Positions 1 to 5,098 of a DNA stretch of 5,709 nt are shown in pieces; the stretch's first letter is position 1; each line of letters starts with the position of its first letter. A program made the translations under genes and the position numbers. The notes under the pieces are model-generated. The model searched no databases and was not told where the DNA came from. It saw only the letters and a list, made by a program, of their open reading frames with translations. This stretch comes from Vitreoscilla sp. GTDB taxonomy: Bacteria; Pseudomonadota; Gammaproteobacteria; Burkholderiales; Burkholderiaceae. The DNA lies in contig JACMOG010000944.1 in assembly GCA_014378125.1 (NCBI GenBank), forward strand, positions 1-5,709, given 5' to 3'.

Positions 1-1184
1 ACGGCATCGCGCTGGAGCCACTGCTCGACAAGCGCGTGATCGGCCTGCGCCGCCCGGAGACCGCGTCGCGCGTGCGCAGCAACACGAAGAAGGAATTCCC
101 CGAGGGCATTCCGGCCTATGGCGCCGACGCGCTGCGCTTCACCTTCGCGGCGCTCGCCACGCTGGGCCGCAACATCGCGTTCGACTCCAAGCGCTGCGAG
201 GGCTATCGCAACTTCTGCAACAAGCTCTGGAACGCCACCAAGTTCGTGCTGATGAACTGCGAGGGCCAGGACTGCGGCCTGATCGAGGGCGACAAGACGG
301 CATGCCCCCCGGGGTACAACACGTTCAGCCAGGCCGACCGCTGGATCACCAGCCAGTTGCAGCGCGCCGAGGCCGCCGTGGCCCAGGGCTTCGCCGAGTA
401 TCGCCTCGACAACGTCGCCAACGCCATCTACCAGTTCGTGTGGACGGAATACTGCGACTGGTATCTGGAGATCGCCAAGGCCCAGCTGGCCGACGCCAAG
501 GCCACCGGCGACGAGTCGCGCGCGCGCGCCACGCGCCGCACGCTGGTGCGCACGCTCGAGACCGTGCTGCGCCTGATGCACCCGGTGACCCCGTTCGTGA
601 CCGCCGAGCTGTGGGAGACCGTGGCCCCGATCGCCGGCCGCGCGCCCGCCGCGGGGCAGACCATCGCCACCGCGCCCTATCCCCTGGCGCAGCTCGATCG
701 CGTGGACGAGGCCGCCTGCGCCTGGGTGGATCGCCTGAAGGCGCTCGTGGGCGCGTGCCGCAGCGTGCGCAAGCAGATGAACCTGTCCGACGCCGAGCGC
801 ATGCCACTGCTGACGCACGGCGACGCCGAGTTCGTCGAGCAGGCCACGCCGCTGCTCAAGGCCCTGGCCAAGGTGAGCGAGGTGCGCGTGATCGCCGACG
901 AGGCCGCGTTCGTCGAGGCCACCAGGCAACTGCCGGTGGCCGCGGACGGCGGCGTGCGCCTGGCACTGCACGTGGAGATCGACGTGGGCGCCGAGCGCGA
1001 GCGCCTGGCCAAGGAGATCACGCGCCTGGAGGGCGAGATCGAGAAGGCCCACAAGCAGCTGGGCAACGAGAACTTCGTGTCGCGCGCCAAGCCGGAGGTG
1101 GTGGGGCAGATGCGCGAGCGCTTGGCCGGCTTCGTGGAGACCGTGGCGCGCATGAAGGCGCAGCGGGAGCAGTTGGGCGGTTGA
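1..1184 (+). CDS. valS: Valyl-tRNA synthetase, C-terminal part (5' truncated by window edge)
   Basis: Class I aminoacyl-tRNA synthetase that charges tRNA-Val in the cytoplasm. The frame is open from base 3, so 393 C-terminal residues are visible; the full enzyme is about 950, so the editing domain and the HIGH and KMSKS signatures lie upstream. Seen directly: the segment after KMSKS, with the motif GADALRFTFAALATLGRNI, then KRCEGYRNFCNKLWNATKF, both highly characteristic of ValRS. The helical anticodon-binding domain follows (about bases 330-800; FVWTEYCDWYLEIAK and LMHPVTPFVTAELWE). The last 70 residues are charged and heptad-like (ERLAKEITRLEGEIEKAHKQ), matching the C-terminal coiled coil that contacts the tRNA elbow. 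The ending is intact (TGA at 1182-1184), so only the window truncates the gene. The GTG at 36 is internal, not a start. The gene converges on the tusA-like gene with 49 bases between the stops. Confidence 0.97.
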   Translation, partial: GIALEPLLDKRVIGLRRPETASRVRSNTKKEFPEGIPAYGADALRFTFAALATLGRNIAFDSKRCEGYRNFCNKLWNATKFVLMNCEGQDCGLIEGDKTACPPGYNTFSQADRWITSQLQRAEAAVAQGFAEYRLDNVANAIYQFVWTEYCDWYLEIAKAQLADAKATGDESRARATRRTLVRTLETVLRLMHPVTPFVTAELWETVAPIAGRAPAAGQTIATAPYPLAQLDRVDEAACAWVDRLKALVGACRSVRKQMNLSDAERMPLLTHGDAEFVEQATPLLKALAKVSEVRVIADEAAFVEATRQLPVAADGGVRLALHVEIDVGAERERLAKEITRLEGEIEKAHKQLGNENFVSRAKPEVVGQMRERLAGFVETVARMKAQREQLGG

Positions 1185-1188
1185 CGGA

Positions 1189-1232
1189 GGGGTCTGGCAT
1201 CTCCGCCGTACCCGGCGGCAATGCCACACCCC
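1189..1232. terminator. Nested inverted repeat between convergent valS and tusA-like genes
   Basis: The outer arms GGGGTCTGGCAT (1189-1200) and ATGCCACACCCC (1221-1232) pair over 12 positions with one C/C mismatch. Inside them CCGCCG (1203-1208) pairs with CGGCGG (1213-1218) around a four-base loop. The structure starts five bases after the valS stop and ends one base before the tusA stop complement, so it fills the gap between the genes. Neither side carries a proper T-run, so this is not a textbook intrinsic terminator. It could be a two-way barrier, a 3'-end stabiliser, or a site working with Rho. Confidence 0.6.
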
Positions 1233-1233
1233 T

Positions 1234-1461
1234 TCAGCGCCTGCGCATGAAGTGGATGTACTCGCCGCCGTCCTGCGACTGCTCCAGCAACTCGTTGCCG
1301 GTCTGCCGCGCAAACGCCTGGAAGTCGCGCGTGGAGCTGGGGTCGGTGGCGACGACCTTCAGGATCTCGTTCGTCTGCATCTCGGCCAACGCCTTCTTGG
1401 CCTTCAATATGGGCAGCGGACAATTGAGGCCGCGCGTATCGATTTCCTTGTGGGCTTGCAT
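1234..1461 (-). CDS. TusA/SirA-family sulfur carrier protein
   Basis: A 75-residue cytoplasmic protein of the TusA family, whose members carry sulfur as a persulfide on one cysteine and pass it between sulfurtransferases. The N-terminal signature RGLNCPLPILKAKKAL contains the CPxP motif with the acceptor cysteine at residue 14. The second family signature, DPSSTRDFQAFA (residues 40-51), matches the DPxxTRD region of E. coli TusA. Length is normal (E. coli TusA is 81). The start is supported by GAGG (complement of 1469-1472) about seven bases before the ATG. It is the last gene of the cysM-NUDIX-tusA unit, 27 bases after the NUDIX stop. The middle residue of the motif is L (CPLP) rather than the E of E. 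coli TusA, so tRNA thiolation is not assured; another sulfur-relay role, perhaps linked to CysM, is possible. The symbol is left blank because TusA paralogues are hard to tell apart. Confidence 0.9.
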   Translation of the reverse strand: MQAHKEIDTRGLNCPLPILKAKKALAEMQTNEILKVVATDPSSTRDFQAFARQTGNELLEQSQDGGEYIHFMRRR

Positions 1462-1466
1462 GGGTT

Positions 1467-1472
1467 GACCTC
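1467..1472 (-). promoter_or_regulatory. Ribosome binding site of the tusA-like gene
   Basis: The - strand reads GAGGTC here, about seven bases before the ATG at 1461. It is the clearest Shine-Dalgarno sequence in the three-gene unit and supports the 75-residue start. It also suggests that tusA is translated independently rather than only through coupling. Confidence 0.6.
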
Positions 1473-1488
1473 GTGAACGTCGCTCATT

Positions 1489-2064
1489 CTATGTCGCGTC
1501 CGGCGCGGGATCCCGCTGGGCGGCACGCTCCTCGAACGACATGAACTTCGGCTCGTAGCCGCGCGACGTCAGCCACTCGGCCACCGCATAGCCCGTGCCG
1601 GCCGGCCAGCACACGATGTCGCCCGGCGCGAACATCTTGTGTTCGGCAAGCTCGGGCGACAGCTTGACCCGGCCGTGGGCCACCACGTGGTACGCGATGA
1701 TGACCTGGTTCATGCGCTGGAAGTCCCAAACGCCCACCAGCTTGACCGACTCGACGGCGAGCGAGGTCTCTTCCAGCACCTCGCGGGCGATGCCCTCCTC
1801 GGGCGTCACGCCGGCCTCCATGAAGCCGGTGATCAGCGCGAACATGCGGCCCGGCCAGGCCGCGTTGCGCGCCAGCAGCACCTTGCCGTCCTGGTCGGAG
1901 CACTCGACGATGGCGGCCAGCACCGGCGTCGGGTTGTTCCAGTGCGTGAAGCCGCAATGAGCACAGCGCAGGCGCTCCTTCGGGCCGCCGCCCTCGTCCT
2001 GCGTGACGAACGCCAGCGCGTTGGCGCACTGAGGGCAGTAGCGCCACTGAGTGGGCCCCGTCAT
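1489..2064 (-). CDS. NUDIX hydrolase with N-terminal zinc ribbon
   Basis: A 191-residue protein predicted to hydrolyse a nucleoside diphosphate linked to another moiety; the substrate cannot be named from sequence. Residues 10-37 hold two CxxC knuckles (C10/C13 and C34/C37), a zinc ribbon like that preceding many NadC/NudC-type Nudix domains. The Nudix box spans residues 80-102 and retains the catalytic helix REVLEE (94-99). It departs from GX5EX7REUXEEXGU: the first Glu is Val86 and the final Gly is Ser101. The SQPWPFPxS motif of NADH pyrophosphatases is missing; WDFQRMNQ (113-120) stands in its place, so NADH decapping activity is not supported. The ATG overlaps the cysM stop as ATGA, which implies translational coupling; no strong ribosome site of its own is seen. 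The stop is TAG at 1489-1491. The family call is firm; activity and substrate are uncertain. Confidence 0.93.
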   Translation of the reverse strand: MTGPTQWRYCPQCANALAFVTQDEGGGPKERLRCAHCGFTHWNNPTPVLAAIVECSDQDGKVLLARNAAWPGRMFALITGFMEAGVTPEEGIAREVLEETSLAVESVKLVGVWDFQRMNQVIIAYHVVAHGRVKLSPELAEHKMFAPGDIVCWPAGTGYAVAEWLTSRGYEPKFMSFEERAAQRDPAPDAT

Positions 2065-2966
2065 GCCGGGAACACCCCGGTGGACAGGTAGCGGTCGCCG
2101 CGGTCGCACACCACGAACACGATGGTGGCGTTCTCGAGGCGCTGCGCGACCTGCAGCGCCACCCAGCACGCCCCGGCGGCGGAGATGCCCGCGAAGAGGC
2201 CCTCCTCGCGCGCGAGGCGGCGCGCCATGTCTTCCGCGTCGTCCTGGCTCACCAGGATGAGCTCGTCCACGCGCGACGGTTCGTAGATCTTGGGCTGGTA
2301 GGCCTCGGGCCACTTGCGGATGCCCGGGATGCGCGAGCCCTCGGCCGGCTGTGCGCCGAGGATGCGCACCGCCGGGTTCTTTTCCTTGAGGAAGCGCGAC
2401 ACGCCCGTGATGGTGCCCGTGGTGCCCATGGCGCTCACGAAGTGGGTGACCTGGCCGTCGGTGTCGGCCCAGATCTCGGGGCCCGTGGTCTCGTAGTGGA
2501 TGCGCGGGTTGTCGGGATTGGCGAACTGGTCGAGCACCAGGCCCTTGCCGTCGACCTGCATCTGCAGCGCGAGATCGCGCGCGTATTCCATGCCGCCGGA
2601 CTTGGGCGTGAGGATCAGGTCGGCGCCGTAGGCCTTCATGGTCTGCACGCGCTCGATGGACAGGTCCTCCGGCATGATCAGCACCATGCGGTAGCCCTTG
2701 ATGGCCGCGGCCATGGCCAGCGCGATGCCCGTGTTGCCCGAGGTGGCCTCGATCAGCGTGTCGCCCGGCTTGATCTGGCCGCGCTCCTCGGCGCCGCGGA
2801 TCATCGAGATGGCTGGCCGATCCTTCACCGAGCCGGCCGGGTTGTTGCCCTCCAGCTTGCCCAGGATCACGTTGCCGCGCGCCGCCACCTCCGCGCCGAT
2901 GACGCGCTGCAGGCGCACCAGCGGGGTGTGACCGATGGCGTCTTCGAGGGTCTTGTACGTCGGCAT
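2061..2966 (-). CDS. cysM: Cysteine synthase B (O-acetylserine sulfhydrylase B)
   Basis: A PLP-dependent fold-type II enzyme making cysteine from O-acetylserine plus sulfide, or S-sulfocysteine from thiosulfate; cytoplasmic, in sulfur assimilation. The 301 residues match E. coli CysM (303) almost end to end. Visible motifs: IGHTPLVRL (11-19); the Schiff-base lysine K48 in NNPAGSVKDR; the substrate loop TSGNTG (75-80); the phosphate-binding GTTGT (181-185); EGSRIPGIRKW (209-219); and the C-terminal CDRGDRYLSTGVF. The EGSxIPGIRxW and DRGDRYLSTGVF signatures point to CysM rather than CysK. The usual GVSSGG-type loop reads GISAAG (260-265), which alters the second serine. The start at 2966 fits the family N-terminus; an in-frame ATG at 3020 would add 18 residues without homology. 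The ribosome site is weak (GGAAG about 11 bases upstream). It heads the unit with the NUDIX and tusA-like genes and overlaps the former by four bases. Confidence 0.96.
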   Translation of the reverse strand: MPTYKTLEDAIGHTPLVRLQRVIGAEVAARGNVILGKLEGNNPAGSVKDRPAISMIRGAEERGQIKPGDTLIEATSGNTGIALAMAAAIKGYRMVLIMPEDLSIERVQTMKAYGADLILTPKSGGMEYARDLALQMQVDGKGLVLDQFANPDNPRIHYETTGPEIWADTDGQVTHFVSAMGTTGTITGVSRFLKEKNPAVRILGAQPAEGSRIPGIRKWPEAYQPKIYEPSRVDELILVSQDDAEDMARRLAREEGLFAGISAAGACWVALQVAQRLENATIVFVVCDRGDRYLSTGVFPA

Positions 2967-3053
2967 GGGCGCGGTGTCTTCCGAGTGGACGAAGCTGGAC
3001 AGTGAAACAGGTGCAGCCATTGTCGCAGCGCGATCCCGACCTCGCCTTCGGCA

Positions 3054-3062
3054 TGTGATAAT
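3054..3062 (+). promoter_or_regulatory. Probable extended -10 promoter element for tRNA-Leu
   Basis: TGTGATAAT fits the TGnTATAAT extended -10 pattern, and transcription would begin near 3069, leaving a leader of about 22 bases. The run CCGCCCCC between this element and the presumed start is a GC-rich discriminator, typical of stringently controlled stable-RNA promoters. No good -35 hexamer lies 16-18 bases upstream, which an extended -10 can tolerate. The region also holds the start side of the divergent cysM gene, for which I could not pick a convincing promoter. Confidence 0.45.
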
Positions 3063-3070
3063 CCGCCCCC

Positions 3071-3088
3071 TGCGCAAGCTCTTGCGCA
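3071..3088. repeat. Perfect palindrome just upstream of tRNA-Leu
   Basis: TGCGCAAG (3071-3078) and CTTGCGCA (3081-3088) are perfect inverted copies separated by CT. The repeat ends two bases before the mature tRNA. As RNA it could fold into a seven-base-pair hairpin with a GCUC loop inside the precursor leader. As DNA it looks like an operator in the divergent cysM/tRNA region. Function is unknown. Confidence 0.6.
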
Positions 3089-3090
3089 AT

Positions 3091-3175
3091 GCCTCGGTGG
3101 TGTAATCGGTAGCCACGCCAGACTCAAAATCTGGTCTCGAAAGGGGTGTCGGTTCGAGTCCGACCCGAGGCACCA
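3091..3175 (+). tRNA. tRNA-Leu, anticodon CAA
   Basis: A complete 85-base cloverleaf including an encoded CCA (3173-3175), reading UUG codons. The acceptor stem GCCTCGG (3091-3097) pairs with CCGAGGC (3165-3171). The D stem is GTG/CAC (3100-3102 with 3114-3116), with GG in the loop. The anticodon stem CCAGA/TCTGG (3118-3122 with 3130-3134) closes the loop CTCAAAA, with CAA at 3125-3127. A long variable arm (3135-3147, CTC against GGG around a GAAA-type loop) marks it as class II, as expected for leucine. The T arm GTCGG/CCGAC (3148-3152 with 3160-3164) closes the loop TTCGAGT. Every stem pairs, so the gene looks functional. It stands alone, divergent from cysM. Confidence 0.97.
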
Positions 3176-3217
3176 TCCCGACGACGTTCCCCGAATCCAC
3201 GGCTTGCAGCTTCACGG

Positions 3218-3242
3218 CGCGCAAGCCGTTGTTCGTTGCGCG
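3218..3242. repeat. GCGCAA/TTGCGC dyad downstream of tRNA-Leu
   Basis: CGCGCAA (3218-3224) and TTGCGCG (3236-3242) are perfect inverted copies around an 11-base loop, 42 bases after the tRNA. The core matches that of the palindrome on the other side of the tRNA. No T-run follows, so an intrinsic terminator is not supported. It may be a processing hairpin or simply chance in GC-rich DNA. Confidence 0.4.
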
Positions 3243-3326
3243 AGCCGCTGCCGAATGGTTTGGACGAATGTTTCCGGATGTGACCATGGTCCACCACTTG
3301 CCGATCCTTGGACAAGACGTCCATTC

Positions 3327-3330
3327 AGGA
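3327..3330 (+). promoter_or_regulatory. Ribosome binding site of the sigma factor gene
   Basis: AGGA lies five bases before the ATG at 3336. It decides the start: it favours 3336 over the upstream in-frame ATG at 3204, and it makes the long N-terminal extension part of the protein. Confidence 0.55.
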
Positions 3331-3335
3331 TCCCC

Positions 3336-4100
3336 ATGCTCGACCAGCCGCTTTGCACGTTCGGCGCCTCCCCCAGCGGCAGCGGATCGGCCGCGTTCGA
3401 TGCCCACGCGCTGCAGCGGTTGTTCGATGACGACGACGTCGCGCCGCGCGCGCCGGATGTCGTCGTCGTCCTGGCCGATGCGGGCATCGTTCTCGCCAAC
3501 CCTCGCCGCGGCGCACGCGAAGGCGTCACAGCACCCGGCGATCCGCTGCGTCAGCACATCGAGCGGCTGAAGCTGGGCGACCAGGCCGCGTTCGGCGCCC
3601 TGCACCGGGCCTGCGCCACGCGCGTCCGTGCCTACGTCCTGCGCATCGTCAAGCGCAACGAGCTGGCCGACGAGGTGGCATCCAACGTGTTCATGCAGGT
3701 CTGGCGCGAAGCCGCCCAGTTCGATCCCGCGCGCGGCTGTACCTTCGCATGGATCAGCACGATCGCCCGCAGCCGATCGCTCGACCTGCTGCGCCAGGTG
3801 GCGACGCGCCGGCGCCACGAGGAGCAGCTGGACGAATCGGATCCGGAAGGCACGGCGGATCCGGCCGCCGGGCCGCACGACCTGCTGCAGTCGGTGCGGC
3901 TGCGCAAGGCGCTGAACGCAGGCCTGGCCCGGCTGACTCCGGCGCAGCGGCACGTCTTGCGGCTGACCTTCTTCGAAGGACTCAGCCACGAAGAAGTTGC
4001 CGCAACCGCGTCGCTGCCGCTGGGGACTGTGAAGTCGCATGCGCGCCGCGGGCTGGCCGCCTTGCGAACGAACGCCGCGATCGTGTCGATGGGTGCCTGA
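3336..4100 (+). CDS. ECF-like sigma-70 family RNA polymerase sigma factor with N-terminal extension
   Basis: A 254-residue predicted alternative sigma factor directing RNA polymerase to a small set of promoters. Region 2 spans about residues 72-155; HIERLKLGDQAAFGALH begins it, and ELADEVASNVFMQVWREAAQF and FAWISTIARSRSLDLLR are classic core-binding and -10 recognition segments. An acidic linker (162-180) follows. Region 4 (about 195-244) has LTPAQRHVLRLTFFEGLSHEE and the helix-turn-helix end LPLGTVKSHARRGLAALR. No region 1.1 or 3 is seen, which fits the ECF group. About 70 residues precede region 2, unusual for ECF factors (typically 170-200 residues in total). This extension has an acidic run DDDDV (31-35) and a hydrophobic stretch DVVVVLADAGIVL (41-53). 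No anti-sigma gene or zinc-binding anti-sigma motif lies on either side. The target regulon cannot be inferred. The gene converges on the small - strand gene with seven bases between the stops. Confidence 0.9.
   Translation: MLDQPLCTFGASPSGSGSAAFDAHALQRLFDDDDVAPRAPDVVVVLADAGIVLANPRRGAREGVTAPGDPLRQHIERLKLGDQAAFGALHRACATRVRAYVLRIVKRNELADEVASNVFMQVWREAAQFDPARGCTFAWISTIARSRSLDLLRQVATRRRHEEQLDESDPEGTADPAAGPHDLLQSVRLRKALNAGLARLTPAQRHVLRLTFFEGLSHEEVAATASLPLGTVKSHARRGLAALRTNAAIVSMGA
3429..3470. repeat. Inverted repeat inside the sigma factor extension
   Basis: GACGACGACG (3429-3438) and CGTCGTCGTC (3461-3470) are perfect ten-base inverted copies around a 22-base GC-rich loop. They encode the Asp run and the Val run of the N-terminal extension, so the DNA symmetry and the protein composition share one origin. 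It could make a strong mRNA hairpin about 90 bases into the gene. Confidence 0.45.
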
Positions 4101-4113
4101 GACGGCTTCAGGC
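4095..4113. terminator. Short hairpin spanning two facing stop codons
   Basis: GCCTGA (4095-4100) pairs perfectly with TCAGGC (4108-4113) around a seven-base loop. The sigma gene's TGA forms part of one arm and the complement of the small gene's TGA part of the other. A second perfect repeat, CGAGGC-AG-GCCTCG (4125-4138), lies just beyond inside the small gene. There is no T-run, so the terminator role is tentative. Confidence 0.35.
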
Positions 4114-4314
4114 TTCGAAGCGGACGAGGCAGGCCTCGCCTCTGTGCGTCAGCTCATGGCCGCGGACCTCGTCGAGCGACACGAGCCCGAGATCGCGGAG
4201 CAACGCCACCTCGGCCATGAGCGCCGACAAGGCGCGGCCGGTTTCCCAGACGCGCAGGCCGCCGTCGCAGCGGCGCAGGAGAATCAACTGGTTTCTTGTG
4301 AGGGACTGGATCAT
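4108..4314 (-). CDS. Small winged-helix-like hypothetical protein
   Basis: A 68-residue protein that I do not recognise as a named family. It begins MIQSLTRNQLILLRRCDGG, a likely first helix. A longer helical stretch follows (ALSALMAEVALLRDLGLV, about 30-47), then a short turn and ELTHRGEACL (54-63). The order helix, recognition-like helix ending in GLV, then a strand with LTxxG resembles the core of winged-helix (MarR-like) DNA-binding domains, so a small DNA-binding or protein-interaction role is inferred. No membrane segment or signal peptide is seen. Codons are strongly GC-ending, apart from two AGA, which supports real coding; the opposite strand here reads as low-quality protein. The ATG at 4314 lacks a visible ribosome site, and the in-frame ATG at 4548 would run deep into the divergent rhomboid-like gene, so the short form is preferred. 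Confidence 0.6.
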   Translation of the reverse strand: MIQSLTRNQLILLRRCDGGLRVWETGRALSALMAEVALLRDLGLVSLDEVRGHELTHRGEACLVRFEA

Positions 4315-4441
4315 CGTGGAGAAGACTACGAGCCAGTCCGGCGGGCGGATTCCTCGACCGTGGACACAGCCGCTCGAGGCCGCGCTCGCAACCGCGCGGC
4401 GCCCCGTGGCACACTGGGCCACCGACCGCTCCGTTCCGCCA

Positions 4442-5098
4442 ATGCAAGCACCCCCACCCATCACTCGCGCGCTGCTGATCGCCTGCACCGTGTTTCTTTT
4501 CGCTGCGCAGATCCCGTCGCTGGCCTTGCTGATGGGCCAGTGGCTCACGCTGCATCCGGCCCTGTCCGGCTTCTGGCCCTGGCAGGTGGTGACCTATCCG
4601 CTCGTCAACGGCGACGTGCTGAGCTGGCTGTTCAACATGATGATGATCTACTACTTCGGCACGGAGCTGGAGGGCATCTGGGGCGAACGGCGGTCCATCC
4701 AGTTCGTGCTGGCCAGCGTGCTGGTGGGCGCGGCCGTGTACCTGGTGGCGTCGTTGCTGCCGCCGCTGCTGGGCTGGGCCATGCCCACTTCGGTCATGTT
4801 CGATTCCTCGGTCATCACGATGGGCTTGCTGGTGGCGGTGGGCATCCTGTTTCCGCAGCGCACGATCCGCCTGTACTTCGTCGTCGAGGTGACGCAGCGT
4901 ATCGCCTCCTGGGTCGGCATCGGCATCATCGTGTTCATCGCCCTGGGCCGATTCGCCAATGGCTCCGGCCCCTGGGCGTCCAGCCTGGGCATCCTGGGCG
5001 GCGCCCTCGGCGGCTACCTGATGCTGCTGTACTGGCGCTGGCGCCCGCCGTCGTTCCGGCGCAAGAAGCCGCCGTCGCACATCCGCCGCGTGCACTAA
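4442..5098 (+). CDS. Rhomboid-family membrane protein, probably catalytically inactive
   Basis: A 218-residue inner-membrane protein with about six hydrophobic segments (roughly residues 9-31, 45-72, 86-110, 118-138, 155-169 and 179-198) and a basic C-terminal tail. The rhomboid fold is indicated by WPWQVVTYPLVNGDVLSWLFN, then the segment ending YYFGTELEGIWG, by the GLLVAVGILFP stretch in the fourth segment, and by LGGALGGYL in the last. In active rhomboid proteases these positions carry HxxxN, GxSG and a histidine before LGG. Here they read SWLFN (61-65; His to Ser), DSSV (121-124; Ser123 kept but both glycines lost) and ILGG (184-187; His to Ile). A protease dyad is therefore absent and a chaperone- or binding-type role is inferred. 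The ATG at 4442 sits directly before the first membrane segment, but no clear ribosome site is visible. It is divergent from the small winged-helix-like gene across 127 bases in which I see no secure promoter. Its TAA overlaps the stop of the facing dehydrogenase gene. Confidence 0.85.
   Translation: MQAPPPITRALLIACTVFLFAAQIPSLALLMGQWLTLHPALSGFWPWQVVTYPLVNGDVLSWLFNMMMIYYFGTELEGIWGERRSIQFVLASVLVGAAVYLVASLLPPLLGWAMPTSVMFDSSVITMGLLVAVGILFPQRTIRLYFVVEVTQRIASWVGIGIIVFIALGRFANGSGPWASSLGILGGALGGYLMLLYWRWRPPSFRRKKPPSHIRRVH

Noticed and set aside
517..529. Alternating CG run in valS
   Set aside because: It encodes ordinary Ser/Arg/Ala codons in a GC-rich gene, so there is no need for a special structure.
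302..1468. Long overlapping frames opposite or out of frame with valS
   Set aside because: The proteins are arginine-, alanine- and glycine-rich shadows with no family motifs, and valS in the other frame is unmistakable.
3091..3175. Open reading frame on the - strand through the tRNA, reading VGLEPTPLSRPDFESGVATD
   Set aside because: This peptide is the antisense translation of a tRNA-Leu gene, a familiar annotation artefact. The frame joins the sigma gene's antisense to cysM only because GC-rich DNA has few stops.
3282..3291. Ten-base palindrome GACCATGGTC upstream of the sigma factor gene
   Set aside because: Too short, and its flanks do not extend the symmetry. It could be an operator, but it is expected by chance often enough that I do not call it.
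3150..3335. tRNA-Leu 3' end as an integration (att) site
   Set aside because: No repeat of the tRNA 3' end and no integrase or mobile gene is visible in the window.
4410..4425. TGGCAC in the gap before the rhomboid-like gene as a sigma-54 -24 element
   Set aside because: No TTGC-type -12 element occurs at the required spacing.
3749..4441. Upstream extension of the rhomboid-like frame into the sigma factor gene
   Set aside because: The translation is low complexity and lies out of frame over a clear sigma factor. The membrane protein begins naturally at 4442.
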